Shown: in pieces, positions 42,799-53,881 of the stretch
Numbering within the stretch: position 1 is the first letter of the stretch
How the letters are laid out: each line of letters starts with the position of its first letter
From: Pseudomonadota bacterium
GTDB lineage: Bacteria > Pseudomonadota > Gammaproteobacteria > Burkholderiales > Burkholderiaceae_C
Assembly: GCA_020161065.1 (NCBI GenBank)
Contig: JAIUPH010000037.1
Location: forward strand, 186,001 to 250,000
DNA: 64,000 nt
Direction: 5' to 3'
Position numbers and translations under genes: made by a program
Notes under the pieces: generated by a model
The model's input: only the letters and a program-made list of their open reading frames with translations
The model's database searches: none
What the model was told of the DNA's origin: nothing

Positions 42799-42981
42799 GG
42801 GCGGAGCCGAATTCGCCGATAAACGGCCGTCCGTAGCTCCGGGCGGAGTTGTCCCGAGGTGGCCGCAAATGGTCTTGCATCGACAATCCAGATACACATC
42901 CTCTGGGTTGTTTGCATTGCGGCAACAGTCGTAACGCGCGGCCGTTCCCCAGAGGTTCTTCGTCCAATTTGGAGTCCCTCG

Positions 42982-45669
42982 ATGTTCCAGAAATCCAAGA
43001 TCTGTACTGCCGCGCTGTTGGCGCTGGGCGGCGCCGCGGTGCTGATGGCGCCGGCGGCGTTTGCGCAGTCCGAGCAGCGTATCGAGGTCACCGGCTCGGC
43101 CATCAAGCGTTCGGTGAACGATGAAGGCGCGCTGCCGCTGACGGTGCTGAAGGCCGACGACCTGCGTCAGTCGGGCGTCACCTCGGTTGAACAGGTCATC
43201 CAGCAGCTGTCGTTCAGCCAGTCGTCGAGCATCGGCAGCAACTCGATCGGCAGCGGCACCGGCGGTGCCACCTACGCCAACATGCGCGGCCTGGGCACCA
43301 ACAAGACGCTGATCCTGTTGAACGGCCGCCGCATGTCGCCGTTCGCCTTCTCCGTCAACGCGGTCGACCTGAATTCGATCCCGTTCGCGGTGATCGACCG
43401 CATCGAAGTGCTGCGTGACGGCGCCTCGGCCATCTACGGCACCGACGCCATCGGCGGCGTCATCAACTTCATCACCAAGAGCGATTTCAACGGCGGCAAC
43501 GTCGCGCTGGAAGCCTCGATTCCCGAAGCCAAGGGCGGTGGCAAGCGCCGCGGCTCGTTCGTCGCCGGCTTCGGCGACCTCAGCAAGGACAAGTACAACT
43601 TCTGGCTGTCGGTCGACTCGCAGAAGCAGGACCGCATCCGCGCGCTCGACCGCAGCTTCTCCAAGTCGGGCATCATCCCCGAGCACGGCGTCAACGGCAA
43701 TTCGGCGACGACCTTCCCGGGCAATTTCAGCCAGAGCTCGACCGGCCTCTCGGGCAACCTGTCGGCGCCCAACTGCGCGCCGCCGCTGTCGGTGGTCAGC
43801 CCCAGCAGCAGCAAGACCTGCGTGTTCGACTTCTCGGCGACGATCGACACGATGCCCGACATCGAGCAGGACACGCTGGCGGCGCGCATGAGCGCGATGC
43901 TGCCCGGCGACCACCTGATGAGCATCGACTTCGTCTCCACGAGCAACCGCAACATCTCGCGCGTGGCCCCCGACCCGGTGAGCAACATCGTCATCGCGCC
44001 GGGCAACCCGTACTACCCCACCAACTATCCTGGCCTGGACACGACCAAGAGCGTGACCGTCGGCTGGCGCATGGTGCCGGCCGGTCCGCGCACGAACGAA
44101 TCGCTGTCCGACGCGGCGCGCGTGGTGTGGGATCTGCGCGGCAACCTGGGCGGCTGGGACTACGTCGCCGGCCTCTTTGCCAGCAACAGCCTGGCGAGCG
44201 ACGGCGCAGTCGACGGCTACGTGAACGCGCCTTTCATTCGCTCGGAAGTGGCGGCCGGCCGCTTGAACCCCTTCGGCGACGCCACGCCCGCCCAGCTGGC
44301 CATCATCCAGCAGGCCAAGCGGATGGGCACCTTCGCCACCGCCGAAGGCACGTCTTCGGGCGGCGACTTCCGTGTCTCGCGCGAGCTGTTCTCGATGGGC
44401 GGCGGCAAGGCGGCCCTGGCGCTGGGCGCCGAGGTGCGCCGCGAGGGCTACATCTACAACACCGACGACGCGGTGGTGGCCGCCATTCCGTCGGCCGGCC
44501 GCTCGCCCTATCACGTCACGGGCAGCCGCGATGCCTATGCGGTGTCCGCCGAGATGCTGCTGCCGGTGACCAAGCAGCTCGAACTGACGGTTGCGCTGCG
44601 CGGCGACCATTACTCCGACGCCGGTGACACGGTCAACCCGAAGGTCAGCCTGAAGTTCCAGCCCCTGAAGCAACTGCTGCTGCGCGGTTCGTACAACACC
44701 GGCTTCAAGGCGCCGACGCTGGACGACCTGTATGGCCCGCAGTCGATCACCTTCGCGCCGGGCGCGGTGAACGATCCGCTGCTGTGCCCCAATGGCGTCG
44801 TCAACGCGGCGGCCGGTGGCGTCGCCTCGCGCGACTGCGGCCTGCAGGTGCAGGTGCAGCAAGGCGGCAACCCCAACCTGAAGCCGGAGAAGAGCAAGAC
44901 CTTCTCGCTGGGGCTGGTGGTCGAGCCGGTGCAGAACATGACGCTGTCGGCCGACTACTGGAACATCAAGCTGCGCGACCAGATCAACGCGATCGACCAG
45001 ATTTCGATCCTCGGCAACCCCACGCTGTACGGCGACAAGATCGTTCGTTGCAAGGACATTCCGGTCGCCATGCAGGCTGAACTGAACCGTTGCGGCGCCG
45101 ACAACCTGAACAGCAACGCCATCGGCTACGTCGTCACGCTGACGGACAACCTGGGCAAGATGCAGACCAGCGGCGTCGACCTGTCGGCCGGCTACGTGCT
45201 GAACGCGGGCAATGCGGGCACCTTCAACTTCAACTGGGACGGGACCTGGGTGCGTTCGTACAAGTACCAGAACACCGTGACCGACCCGTTGAAGGAGAAC
45301 GTCGGCCTGTACATCGACAACGGCCCGGTCTTCCGCTGGCAGCACGCGGTGACGCTGGGCTGGGCGCGGGGTGACCTGAAGGCGCGACTGTCGGTCCGCC
45401 ACAAGACCGGCTACACCGATCAGAACAATCCCACCACGGTGGTGGGCGGCCCCAGCTACTACGGCCGCGTCGACCCGTACACGTTGGTCGACGTGTCGGC
45501 GACGACCAAGATCGGCAAGAACTTCAGCCTGACGGCCGGCGTGACCAACCTGTTCGACAAGGATCCGCCGTTCTCGAACCAGTCGACCCGTTCGCAACGC
45601 GGCTACGACCCCCGGTTCACCGATCCGGTGGGGCGTGCGCTGTTCCTGCGCGGAACGATGAGCTTCTGA
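42982..45669 (+). CDS. TonB-dependent outer-membrane receptor (first of a pair)
   Basis: This is an outer-membrane active transporter of 895 residues. The signal peptide is MFQKSKICTAALLALGGAAV..., cleaved near AFAQS. The TonB box region is QRIEVTGSAIKR, directly after the signal, with no extra signalling domain, so it is not of the FecA transducer type. The plug domain has LPLTVLKADDLRQSGVTSVE, GLGTNKTLILLNGRRMS and the hallmark LRDGASAIYGTDAIGGVINF. The barrel ends with aromatic F (LRGTMSF). NPNLKPEKSKTFSLGLVVEP and FSLTAGVTNLFDKDPP are family motifs. The substrate is unknown; the class and the adjacent peptide ABC system suggest peptides or peptide-like chelates. The start was chosen at the signal peptide, with GGAG upstream. 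Confidence 0.93.
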   Translation: MFQKSKICTAALLALGGAAVLMAPAAFAQSEQRIEVTGSAIKRSVNDEGALPLTVLKADDLRQSGVTSVEQVIQQLSFSQSSSIGSNSIGSGTGGATYANMRGLGTNKTLILLNGRRMSPFAFSVNAVDLNSIPFAVIDRIEVLRDGASAIYGTDAIGGVINFITKSDFNGGNVALEASIPEAKGGGKRRGSFVAGFGDLSKDKYNFWLSVDSQKQDRIRALDRSFSKSGIIPEHGVNGNSATTFPGNFSQSSTGLSGNLSAPNCAPPLSVVSPSSSKTCVFDFSATIDTMPDIEQDTLAARMSAMLPGDHLMSIDFVSTSNRNISRVAPDPVSNIVIAPGNPYYPTNYPGLDTTKSVTVGWRMVPAGPRTNESLSDAARVVWDLRGNLGGWDYVAGLFASNSLASDGAVDGYVNAPFIRSEVAAGRLNPFGDATPAQLAIIQQAKRMGTFATAEGTSSGGDFRVSRELFSMGGGKAALALGAEVRREGYIYNTDDAVVAAIPSAGRSPYHVTGSRDAYAVSAEMLLPVTKQLELTVALRGDHYSDAGDTVNPKVSLKFQPLKQLLLRGSYNTGFKAPTLDDLYGPQSITFAPGAVNDPLLCPNGVVNAAAGGVASRDCGLQVQVQQGGNPNLKPEKSKTFSLGLVVEPVQNMTLSADYWNIKLRDQINAIDQISILGNPTLYGDKIVRCKDIPVAMQAELNRCGADNLNSNAIGYVVTLTDNLGKMQTSGVDLSAGYVLNAGNAGTFNFNWDGTWVRSYKYQNTVTDPLKENVGLYIDNGPVFRWQHAVTLGWARGDLKARLSVRHKTGYTDQNNPTTVVGGPSYYGRVDPYTLVDVSATTKIGKNFSLTAGVTNLFDKDPPFSNQSTRSQRGYDPRFTDPVGRALFLRGTMSF

Positions 45670-45713
45670 TCGAAGCGAACCCCGGGTGCGCCGCAGGGCC
45701 ACCCGGCGTCACG

Positions 45714-45747
45714 AAGGCCGGCCGGGCGAAAGCCCTGTCGGCCTTTT
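45714..45747 (+). terminator. intrinsic terminator after the first TonB receptor
   Basis: AAGGCCG (45714-45720) pairs with CGGCCTT (45739-45745), with an inner GGGC-GAAA-GCCC tetraloop hairpin (45724-45735), followed by TTTT. It lies 45 bp after the receptor stop. The GNRA-like loop inside the stem makes it very stable. Confidence 0.8.
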
Positions 45748-46084
45748 GCATTTCCCTCCTGCGATCCGAGGGACGTGCTGTTGCGCCTTGCCAACTCGAA
45801 ACATCGGTAAAGCTGGTGCTGCGACCCTCCATCCGGGTGAGATATAACTTTCAAAATCGGATATAGATGATTGATTAAAAAGACAATTTTTCGCCACCAG
45901 ACGGTTCGCGCTGCGCCGGGTCAAGGCGCCTGCAGGGCGCCTCGGCGTATGCAGGGATTCCACTCCGTTTCGGCGTGGTGACAATGCTTTTACATGTCGC
46001 GAGCTTGCCGCCAGCGTCCCAAGGCGTCCCGATGAGGACTGCGTCAGCACGCACTGATCGTCAACTTTCTTGAGGAGTGAATCG
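45748..46084 (+). other. intergenic leader region of the second TonB receptor
   Basis: No gene is supported here. An AT-rich patch at about 45838-45895 (TATAACTTTCAAAATCGG, then GATTGATTAAAAAGACAATT) is the probable promoter or operator zone, which would leave a leader of roughly 190 nt. It shares the short string TTTCAAAAT with the IR2 region of the first receptor, but has no perfect palindrome. A TTGAGGAG ribosome-binding site directly precedes the start. Confidence 0.5.
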
Positions 46085-48787
46085 ATGTTCAGACCCACAC
46101 TTTTGAGCCGTGCCCTGATGGTGGCCTTCGGTAGCGGCCTTGCGTTGGGTGTCGGCCTGGCGCAGGCCCAGGATTCCCAGCGCATCGAAATTACCGGCTC
46201 GTCGATCAAGCGCATCGACGCGGAAACCGCGCTGCCCGTCACCGTCGTCAAGATGGACGACCTCAAGAGTCAGGGCGTGACGACGGTCGAGCAGGTCATG
46301 GCCACGCTGACGGCCGTGCAGATTCAGACCGGCTCCAGCCAGCAAGTCGGCAGCAGCAGCGGCGGTGCGGCGTTGGCCGACCTGCGCGGCATCGGCGCCA
46401 GCAAGACGCTGGTGCTGCTGAATGGCCGGCGCATCGCCAACAACGCGATCGACGGCTCGGCCCCCGACCTGAACATGATTCCCTTCGCGGCGCTGGAGCG
46501 GGTGGAAGTGCTGCGTGACGGCGCCTCCTCGCTGTATGGCACCGATGCCATCGGCGGCGTGATCAACTTCATCACGCGCAAGGACTTCCGCGGCGGCATC
46601 ATCACGATCGGCGCCGACGTGCCGCAGGCCAGCGGGGGCAAGAGTGCGCAGGCCAACGTGGGCTTCGGCTTCGGCGACCTCAGCAACCAGGGCTTCAACG
46701 TCTTCGGCTTCATCGACGTCAACAAGCAAGACCCCATCGGCGGCACGCAAAGGCCTTTCAACGAACGCTTCCCGGGCGGCCTGTCGCCGACGCCGTTCCC
46801 GGCCAACTATTACCAGGACGGCTCCGTCACCGGCAACCCGGCAGCGCCCGGCTGCTCGAATCCGTCGTATCTCGTGCCGGCCGGCGACGGCTCGTCGTGC
46901 TACATCGCCACCTCGCGATTCGTCGACTACACGCCCAAGGCCGAGCGCACCTCGGCCATGTTGCGCGGCAACCTGCGCCTGGGCAACGATCACAACCTGG
47001 CGCTGGAGTGGTTCGGCACCGAGAACAAGACCACGACGCGCATTGCGCCGGTTCCGTACGGCACGCTGTACATGAACCCGTTCAAGCCCGACGGGAGCGC
47101 CAATCCCTACTACCCGGGCAATGCGGGCAGCGGCTTCACCCCCAACATCCCGCTCGACCCGAACTACACGGTCGCGAACATGAATCCGCGGCCCGGCGTG
47201 ACGCTGCAGCCGGGCTTCATCATCGTCAAGTGGCGCGCGCTCGCGGGCGGCTCGCGCACCGACATCAGCGACAACAAACAGCAGCGCGTGCTGGCGCAGC
47301 TCGATGGCGTGATCGGCGGCTGGGACTACCAGGCCGGCGTCAGCTTCAACGAGAACAAGGTGCGCCAGGACATCACCGGCTACACCGACGGCAACATCAT
47401 CACCCAGGGCATGCTCAACGGCATCATCAACCCCTTCGGGGCGCAGGATGCCGCCGGCGATGCCTTCATCCAGTCGGCGTTGACCAACGGCACCTTGCAG
47501 AACCACCGCGGGCGCGTGACCACGTTCGACGGCAAGGTCAGCCGCGAGTTCGGCGACTGGTTCGGTGCCGGCCGCAACGCCGCGCTGGCGATCGGCGCCG
47601 AGCGTCGCCACGAGAACTTCCGTTCGGCCGCCAACACGGCGTTCGCCGAACTCGTGGTCTCCAGCACCGGCGTCGACCCCACCTCGCTGTCGGAAGGCAC
47701 GCGCAACGTCTCGGCGCTGTACGGTGAGTTCAGCCTGCCGCTGCTGAAGTCGCTGGACCTGACCCTGGCCGCGCGTTACGACAAGTACAGCGATTTCGGC
47801 AACACCACCAACCCCAAGGTCTCGCTGCGCTACCAGCCGAGCAAGGCCTTGCTGGTGCGGGCCGCGTATTCGACGGGTTTCCGCGCGCCGTCGCTGTATG
47901 AGTTGAATGCCTCGCAGGCCTACACCAACACCGGCACCGTCAGCGACCCGGTCAACTGCCCGAACGGGACGACCGCCATTCCCGGCAAGTCGACCTCGCT
48001 GAACTGCAATGTGCAGTTCCAGCGCCTGACCGGCGGCAACACCGAGTTGAAGCCCGAGAAGTCGAAGAACTACGGCTTCGGCATCGTGCTGGAGCCGATG
48101 CCCGCGCTCTCGGTGGGCCTGGACTTCTGGTGGATCAAGCTGCGCGACACGATCGCCGCCCTGTCCGAGAACACCGTGCTGGGCGACCCGGCGACCTTTG
48201 CGCGATACATCAACCGCAATGCTGCGGGCGATCTGTCGATCGACGGCTTCTCGTGCCCCGGCGCGGATTGCGGCTACCTCGACCTGCGCCAGCAGAACCT
48301 GGGCGGCACGCGCACCAACGGCGTCGACCTGAGCGCCAGCTACCGCCTGGAACTGGGCCAGATGGGCCGTGTCAACATGGGCCTCAACAGCACCTACGTC
48401 ACCAAGTACGAGTACCAGGACTACGCGAACGGCCCCTGGAACCAGAACGTCGGCGTCTACTCGGGTGCCGGTCCGATCTTCCGCTGGCAGCATGCGCTGG
48501 CCGCCACCTGGAGCATCAGCGGCTGGACGTTGGGCGCCGTGGCTCACTACAAGAGCGGTTATGTCGACCAGGATCCGTCGAACACCGTCAGCAACTACGC
48601 GACGCTGGACACCTACGTGACCTGGGCCGGCATCAAGAACCTCAGCGTCACGCTCGGCGTCAACAACGCGACCAACCGCGAGCCGCCGTATTCGAACCAG
48701 GGCGAAGTGTTCCAGGCCAACTACGACCCGCGCTTTGCCGATCCCACCGGCCGCAAGTACTATGCCCGCGCGTCGTACAAGTTCTAG
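46085..48787 (+). CDS. TonB-dependent outer-membrane receptor (second of a pair)
   Basis: This paralogue of the previous receptor has 900 residues. The signal peptide MFRPTLLSRALMVAFGSGLA ends near LAQAQDS, followed by the TonB-box-like QRIEITGSSIKRID. The plug has LPVTVVKMDDLKSQGVTTVE, GIGASKTLVLLNGRRIA and VLRDGASSLYGTDAIGGVIN; in the barrel STGFRAPSLYELNASQAY and LSVTLGVNNATNREPP, ending YYARASYKF with terminal Phe. Cysteines in the extracellular-loop regions (APGCSNPSY...SSCYIAT and SFSC-type GFSCPGADCGY) probably form disulphides. It shares many identical blocks with the first receptor, so the pair probably arose by duplication, with diverged ligand loops. Confidence 0.94.
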   Translation: MFRPTLLSRALMVAFGSGLALGVGLAQAQDSQRIEITGSSIKRIDAETALPVTVVKMDDLKSQGVTTVEQVMATLTAVQIQTGSSQQVGSSSGGAALADLRGIGASKTLVLLNGRRIANNAIDGSAPDLNMIPFAALERVEVLRDGASSLYGTDAIGGVINFITRKDFRGGIITIGADVPQASGGKSAQANVGFGFGDLSNQGFNVFGFIDVNKQDPIGGTQRPFNERFPGGLSPTPFPANYYQDGSVTGNPAAPGCSNPSYLVPAGDGSSCYIATSRFVDYTPKAERTSAMLRGNLRLGNDHNLALEWFGTENKTTTRIAPVPYGTLYMNPFKPDGSANPYYPGNAGSGFTPNIPLDPNYTVANMNPRPGVTLQPGFIIVKWRALAGGSRTDISDNKQQRVLAQLDGVIGGWDYQAGVSFNENKVRQDITGYTDGNIITQGMLNGIINPFGAQDAAGDAFIQSALTNGTLQNHRGRVTTFDGKVSREFGDWFGAGRNAALAIGAERRHENFRSAANTAFAELVVSSTGVDPTSLSEGTRNVSALYGEFSLPLLKSLDLTLAARYDKYSDFGNTTNPKVSLRYQPSKALLVRAAYSTGFRAPSLYELNASQAYTNTGTVSDPVNCPNGTTAIPGKSTSLNCNVQFQRLTGGNTELKPEKSKNYGFGIVLEPMPALSVGLDFWWIKLRDTIAALSENTVLGDPATFARYINRNAAGDLSIDGFSCPGADCGYLDLRQQNLGGTRTNGVDLSASYRLELGQMGRVNMGLNSTYVTKYEYQDYANGPWNQNVGVYSGAGPIFRWQHALAATWSISGWTLGAVAHYKSGYVDQDPSNTVSNYATLDTYVTWAGIKNLSVTLGVNNATNREPPYSNQGEVFQANYDPRFADPTGRKYYARASYKF

Positions 48788-48823
48788 TCGGTCATCGCGG
48801 TCATTGCGACCGCTGGAAACGAC

Positions 48824-48850
48824 AAGGGCCGGTTCAACCGGCCCTTTTTT
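48824..48850 (+). terminator. intrinsic terminator after the second TonB receptor
   Basis: AAGGGCCGG (48824-48832), a TTCAA loop and CCGGCCCTT (48838-48846) followed by a T-run to 48850. Because the next gene converges and ends 25 bp further on, this hairpin can also stop transcription from the minus strand, although the U-run is best for the plus strand. Confidence 0.85.
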
Positions 48851-48874
48851 CTGGCGCTGTGGCGGCTCAGCGCC

Positions 48875-49633
<759 letters not shown>

Positions 49634-49657
49634 GGTGCTCTCGATCCTCTCGTTCGT

Positions 49658-51176
<1,519 letters not shown>

Positions 51177-51180
<4 letters not shown>

Positions 51181-51398
51181 GGCGCCGGCGCGGCCGGCGC
51201 GGCGTCGGCGTCGGCGTCGAGCAGGCTGCGCGCTTCGCGTTCCAGCATCACCGGCATGCCGTCGCGGATGGGAAAGGCCAGCCGGTCGGCCTTGCAGGCC
51301 AGTTCCAGCGGGCGCTGCTCGCCGTCGCGCAGCAGTTCCAGCGGGCCTTTGCACAGCGGGCAGACCAGCAGCGTGAGAAGGCGGTGATCGAGGCTCAT
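51177..51398 (-). CDS. Trm112 family protein
   Basis: This small protein of 73 residues has the Trm112 pattern [20 protein letters not shown], then [20 protein letters not shown] and [10 protein letters not shown]. Only the CPLC pair of the usual zinc cysteines is complete; the third position is in ELACKADR. Bacterial Trm112-like proteins (YcaR in E. coli) sit between lpxK and kdsB, as here, and their role is unknown. It overlaps both neighbours by ATGA. The tail is Ala/Asp/Pro-rich. Confidence 0.92.
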
Positions 51399-52564
51399 GG
51401 TCGTCGGGCGGGGGCGGGCAGTCGCTGCAACAAGGCGGCCATGAAGGCGGCCGGCAGCGCCAAGTCTAGCCCCAGCACCCACACGCGCGTGGCGCCGCCG
51501 GCCCAGCGCGCCAGCTTGACGGCGTCTTTCTCGGTGGTGATGACCGCCGGCGTGGCGGCCGGCCAGGGCCGCTGCTCGTAGGCGTCGTGGTCGGGCCGCG
51601 GCAGCGGCTCGATGCTCAGGCCGGCGGCCTGCAGCGCCGCGAAGAAGCGCTGCGGCACCGCGATGCCGGCCAGCGCCAGCAGCGGCTGGCCGCGCAGCGA
51701 CGCCAGCGGCTGCGCGCCGGCGCCGCGGCCGGCCAGCCAGTCGGCCAGCGGCACGGCGTGGTCGTGCAGCCGGCGCTGCGCCAGATCGCCAGCCCACGCG
51801 GTGCTGGGCGCCGCCGCGTTGTAGAGCACCAGCGCGCCGGCCGGCGGCTGCAGCGCGAAAGGCTCGCGCAGCGGGCCGGCGGGCAGCAGCAGGCCGTTGC
51901 CGATGCCGCGTTCGTCGAAGACGATGACCTCGACGTCGCGCCGCAACTGGCGGTGCTGCAGGCCGTCGTCGGCGACGATCACGTCGAGCTGCGGTGCGCG
52001 CGCCAGCAGCCGCCGCGCGGCATCGGCGCGGTCATCGCCCACCTGCACCGGCACGCCGGTGCGGCGGTGGATCAGCAGCGGCTCGTCGCCGACCTCGGCG
52101 GCGTCGGCGTCGACGCTCACCGCCTGCGGCTGGCGGCTGCGCCGGCCGTAGCCGCGCGAGACCACGCCGGGCCGCCGGCCCGCCGCTTGCAGCGCCTGCA
52201 CCAGGGCGATGGTCACCGGCGTCTTGCCGGCGCCGCCGGCCACCAGGTTGCCGACGACGACTACCGCGCAGGCCGGCTGCGGCTGCCGTTGCGCCAGCCG
52301 TTCGCGGCGGGCGCGGTCGCGGCGCTGCAGCACGCGGTAGAGCGCGGCCAGCGGCTTCAGCAGCGCGGCGGCCGCAGCATTCGATGGGCCGAACCACTGC
52401 CGCAGCCACTGCCGCAGCCACCAGGCCTGGCGGTTAGCTTGGCCCTCGGTTTGGCCATTAGGTGGGCCATCAGTTTGGCCGTCCGTTTGGCCATTAGCTT
52501 GGCCTGCATCTTGGCCGTTAGGCTGGCCGCCGGGCTGCCCTTGCGGAGCCGTGGGGCCGGCCAC
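51395..52564 (-). CDS. lpxK: tetraacyldisaccharide 4'-kinase LpxK with repeat-bearing N-terminus
   Basis: LpxK phosphorylates the 4' position of the lipid A precursor at the inner membrane. The 389-residue protein contains the kinase core: [20 protein letters not shown] (P-loop GGAGKT), [53 protein letters not shown] and [15 protein letters not shown]. The first 46 residues are unlike other LpxK: after MAGPTAPQ come nine tetrapeptide units of the type GQ(T/A/P/D)(D/N), coded by a 12-bp minisatellite, then [11 protein letters not shown]. Normal LpxK starts close to the WLR segment, so the repeat part may be an added tail or lie upstream of the true start. It is 10 bp after exbD. Confidence 0.93.
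   Translation of the reverse strand: MAGPTAPQGQPGGQPNGQDAGQANGQTDGQTDGPPNGQTEGQANRQAWWLRQWLRQWFGPSNAAAAALLKPLAALYRVLQRRDRARRERLAQRQPQPACAVVVVGNLVAGGAGKTPVTIALVQALQAAGRRPGVVSRGYGRRSRQPQAVSVDADAAEVGDEPLLIHRRTGVPVQVGDDRADAARRLLARAPQLDVIVADDGLQHRQLRRDVEVIVFDERGIGNGLLLPAGPLREPFALQPPAGALVLYNAAAPSTAWAGDLAQRRLHDHAVPLADWLAGRGAGAQPLASLRGQPLLALAGIAVPQRFFAALQAAGLSIEPLPRPDHDAYEQRPWPAATPAVITTEKDAVKLARWAGGATRVWVLGLDLALPAAFMAALLQRLPAPARRP
52394..52417. repeat. two perfect 12-bp tandem copies in lpxK
   Basis: CCACTGCCGCAG occurs twice in tandem (52394-52405 and 52406-52417), followed by a partial third copy CCACC. It codes (minus strand) for LRQW-LRQW in the membrane-facing N-terminal segment of LpxK. The period is the same as that of the larger array 15 bp away, although the motif is different. 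Confidence 0.8.
52433..52540. repeat. 12-bp minisatellite, nine units, in the 5' end of lpxK
   Basis: Nine 12-bp units run from 52433 to 52540. Seven of the nine carry the core TTGGCC or CTGGCC at the end (for example ATTAGCTTGGCC, GTCCGTTTGGCC), while the four or so leading bases vary. On the coding strand they give the tetrapeptides [32 protein letters not shown] and GQAN. The unit length is a multiple of three, so copy-number change would alter the protein length without a frameshift. Confidence 0.85.
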
Positions 52565-52574
52565 GCTCGGGCCG

Positions 52575-53003
52575 TCAGCGCGCGGCCGCGCCGCCGCTGG
52601 TCTGGGTGGCGAAGGTCAGCCGCTGCAGGCCAGCGCGGCGCGCGGCGTCGAGCACGTTGACCACCGACTGGTGCGCCGCCGTGGCGTCGGCCGAGATGAT
52701 CACCACCGCATCGTCGCGCCCGCCGGCGGCGCCGCGCAATTCGGCCGTCAGCAGCTCGACGCTGCGGCCGTCCACCAGCTTGCGGTTGACGGCATAACGA
52801 CCGTCGGCCGACACCGAGACGATCACCTCGCCCGGCCGCTCGCGCAGCTTCTCGCTGTTGGCCGAGGGCAGCGTGACCTGCAGTTCGGTGAAGCGCGAGT
52901 AGGTGGTCGACAGCATCAGGAAGATCAGCACGACCAGCAGCACGTCGATGAAGGGGATCAGGTTGATCTCCGGTTCCTCGGGTCGGCGGCGGCTGAAGCG
53001 CAT
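52575..53003 (-). CDS. exbD: ExbD/TolR family biopolymer transport protein
   Basis: ExbD works with ExbB to couple the proton gradient to TonB (or TolR with TolQ to the Tol system). The 142-residue protein has a short basic N-terminus (MRFSRRRPEEPEINLIPFID), one transmembrane helix with the conserved Asp (FIDVLLVVLIFLML), and a periplasmic domain (FTELQVTLPSANSEKL... VIVSVSADGRYAVNRKLVDG). I placed the start at the ATG giving MRFSRR, because the conserved cytoplasmic tail begins there. It lies 13 bp after exbB. With no tonB or tolA adjacent, the ExbD/TolR choice is by operon context (exbBD-lpxK is typical of Burkholderiales). Confidence 0.9.
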   Translation of the reverse strand: MRFSRRRPEEPEINLIPFIDVLLVVLIFLMLSTTYSRFTELQVTLPSANSEKLRERPGEVIVSVSADGRYAVNRKLVDGRSVELLTAELRGAAGGRDDAVVIISADATAAHQSVVNVLDAARRAGLQRLTFATQTSGGAAAR

Positions 53004-53016
53004 GCGATCGAACCCT

Positions 53017-53661
53017 TCAGGCCGCGGCGGCCGGCGCCGTGCGCACGGCAAAGCGCATCAGCTGCGGCAGCATCTGCGCCGCCGACAACTCCATGTTGAG
53101 CTGGAAGTCGTCGACCTTGCCGCGGAAGTAGCGGTAGCACATCAGCGAGGGAATCGCGATGATCAGCCCGAACGCGGTGTTGTACAGCGCCACCGAGATG
53201 CCGTGCGCCAGCAACTGCGGGTTGGAGCCGCCGCCCGGCGCCTGCGAGCCGAAGATCTCGATCATGCCGATCACCGTGCCCAGCAGGCCCAGCAGCGGCG
53301 CCGCGGCGGCAATGGTGCCCAGCGTGTTGAGGTAGCGCTCCAGCCCGTGCATCGCGCGCCGGCCGGCGTTCTCGAAGGCCTGGCGCAGGCCGTCTTCGTC
53401 GATGCGCGGGTCGGCGCCCACGGCGCGGATGCCGGCCGCCAGCACGCCGCCGAGCACCGAGTTCGATTCGAGCTTGGCCGTCACCTCGGCGGTGGGCAGG
53501 CTCTGGCGCATGACGCCGATCACCTCGTCGACCAGGCGCGGCGGCGCCACCAGGGCTTCGCGCAGGTGGAACAGGCGCTCGATGATCAGCGCCAGCGCCA
53601 CCACCGAGCACAGGATCAGCGGCCAGATCGGCCAGCCGGCCGCTTGTATGATGGAAAACAA
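53017..53661 (-). CDS. exbB: ExbB/TolQ family proton-channel protein
   Basis: This three-helix inner-membrane protein of 214 residues forms the proton channel with ExbD. N-terminus FSIIQAAGWPIWPLILCSVV with LALIIERLFHLREALVAP; the central helix and motif LGTIAAAAPLLGLLGTVIGM is diagnostic; the third helix is SVALYNTAFGLIIAIPSLM followed by CYRYFRGKVDDFQLNMEL. It appears to start with TTG, since the family start (MxSIIQAAGW) coincides with that codon and no ATG or GTG lies at the right place. Probably powers the two TonB receptors upstream in the window. Confidence 0.9.
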   Translation of the reverse strand: MFSIIQAAGWPIWPLILCSVVALALIIERLFHLREALVAPPRLVDEVIGVMRQSLPTAEVTAKLESNSVLGGVLAAGIRAVGADPRIDEDGLRQAFENAGRRAMHGLERYLNTLGTIAAAAPLLGLLGTVIGMIEIFGSQAPGGGSNPQLLAHGISVALYNTAFGLIIAIPSLMCYRYFRGKVDDFQLNMELSAAQMLPQLMRFAVRTAPAAAA

Positions 53662-53797
53662 GGTCTTGATCGCCTGGGAAGAAGTGCCGAGGAAGGGCCG
53701 GCGGGCCCGAAGCGCGGCGGATTATGGCCGATGCCCACGGTCGCCCCGCACGGCGTTGCGCCGACGCACGCGGCCCGCGCCGCCCGGCGCCGCCAGA

Positions 53798-53831
53798 TGT
53801 CCACCTGATCTGTGGACAACATTGTGGGTAA
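53798..53831. promoter_or_regulatory. cluster of DnaA-box-like 9-mers
   Basis: TGTGGACAA (53811-53819) and TGTGGGTAA (53823-53831) each differ by one base from the DnaA box TGTGGATAA. They lie 3 bp apart in the same orientation, and TGTCCAC (53798-53804) gives an inverted half with GTGGACA (53812-53818). The inverted repeat could alternatively be a regulator dyad. No dnaA, dnaN or gidA gene is nearby, so this is not expected to be the chromosomal origin. Confidence 0.4.
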
Positions 53832-53881
53832 GCGCGTTGATAGCGTCGCCGCGCGCGCCAACCATGCGGTCCGGCACGCAG

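Larger units (their letters stand above)
42617..42981 (+). other. 365-bp intergenic region with AT-rich regulatory island before the first TonB receptor
   Basis: This stretch has no gene I can support; ORFs reading into the receptor from 42859 lack a signal sequence at their start. It holds a partial REP-like element (GCGGCCCCC...GAGGGGGC, about 42705-42728) and, at 42735-42800, an AT-rich island very different from the surrounding GC-rich DNA. Two perfect palindromes, listed separately, lie in that island. The likely promoter is in or just after it, leaving an untranslated leader of up to about 180 nt. Confidence 0.6.

Noticed and set aside
42735-42800. Insertion-sequence remnant suggested by low GC
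   Set aside because: There is no transposase fragment, terminal repeat or target duplication; the AT-rich block is short and dominated by two operator-like dyads.
42796-48547. Long antisense frames over both TonB receptors (968 and 828 codons)
   Set aside because: Both are Arg/Gln/Val/Ala-rich shadows, with no domain; the plus strand has signal peptides, plug and barrel motifs.
52433-52540. CRISPR array
   Set aside because: Units are 12 bp, contiguous, without spacers, and lie inside the lpxK reading frame.
53798-53831. Chromosomal replication origin
   Set aside because: Two imperfect DnaA-like boxes are not enough. No dnaA, dnaN, rpmH or parAB genes are near and there is no AT-rich unwinding region of suitable size.
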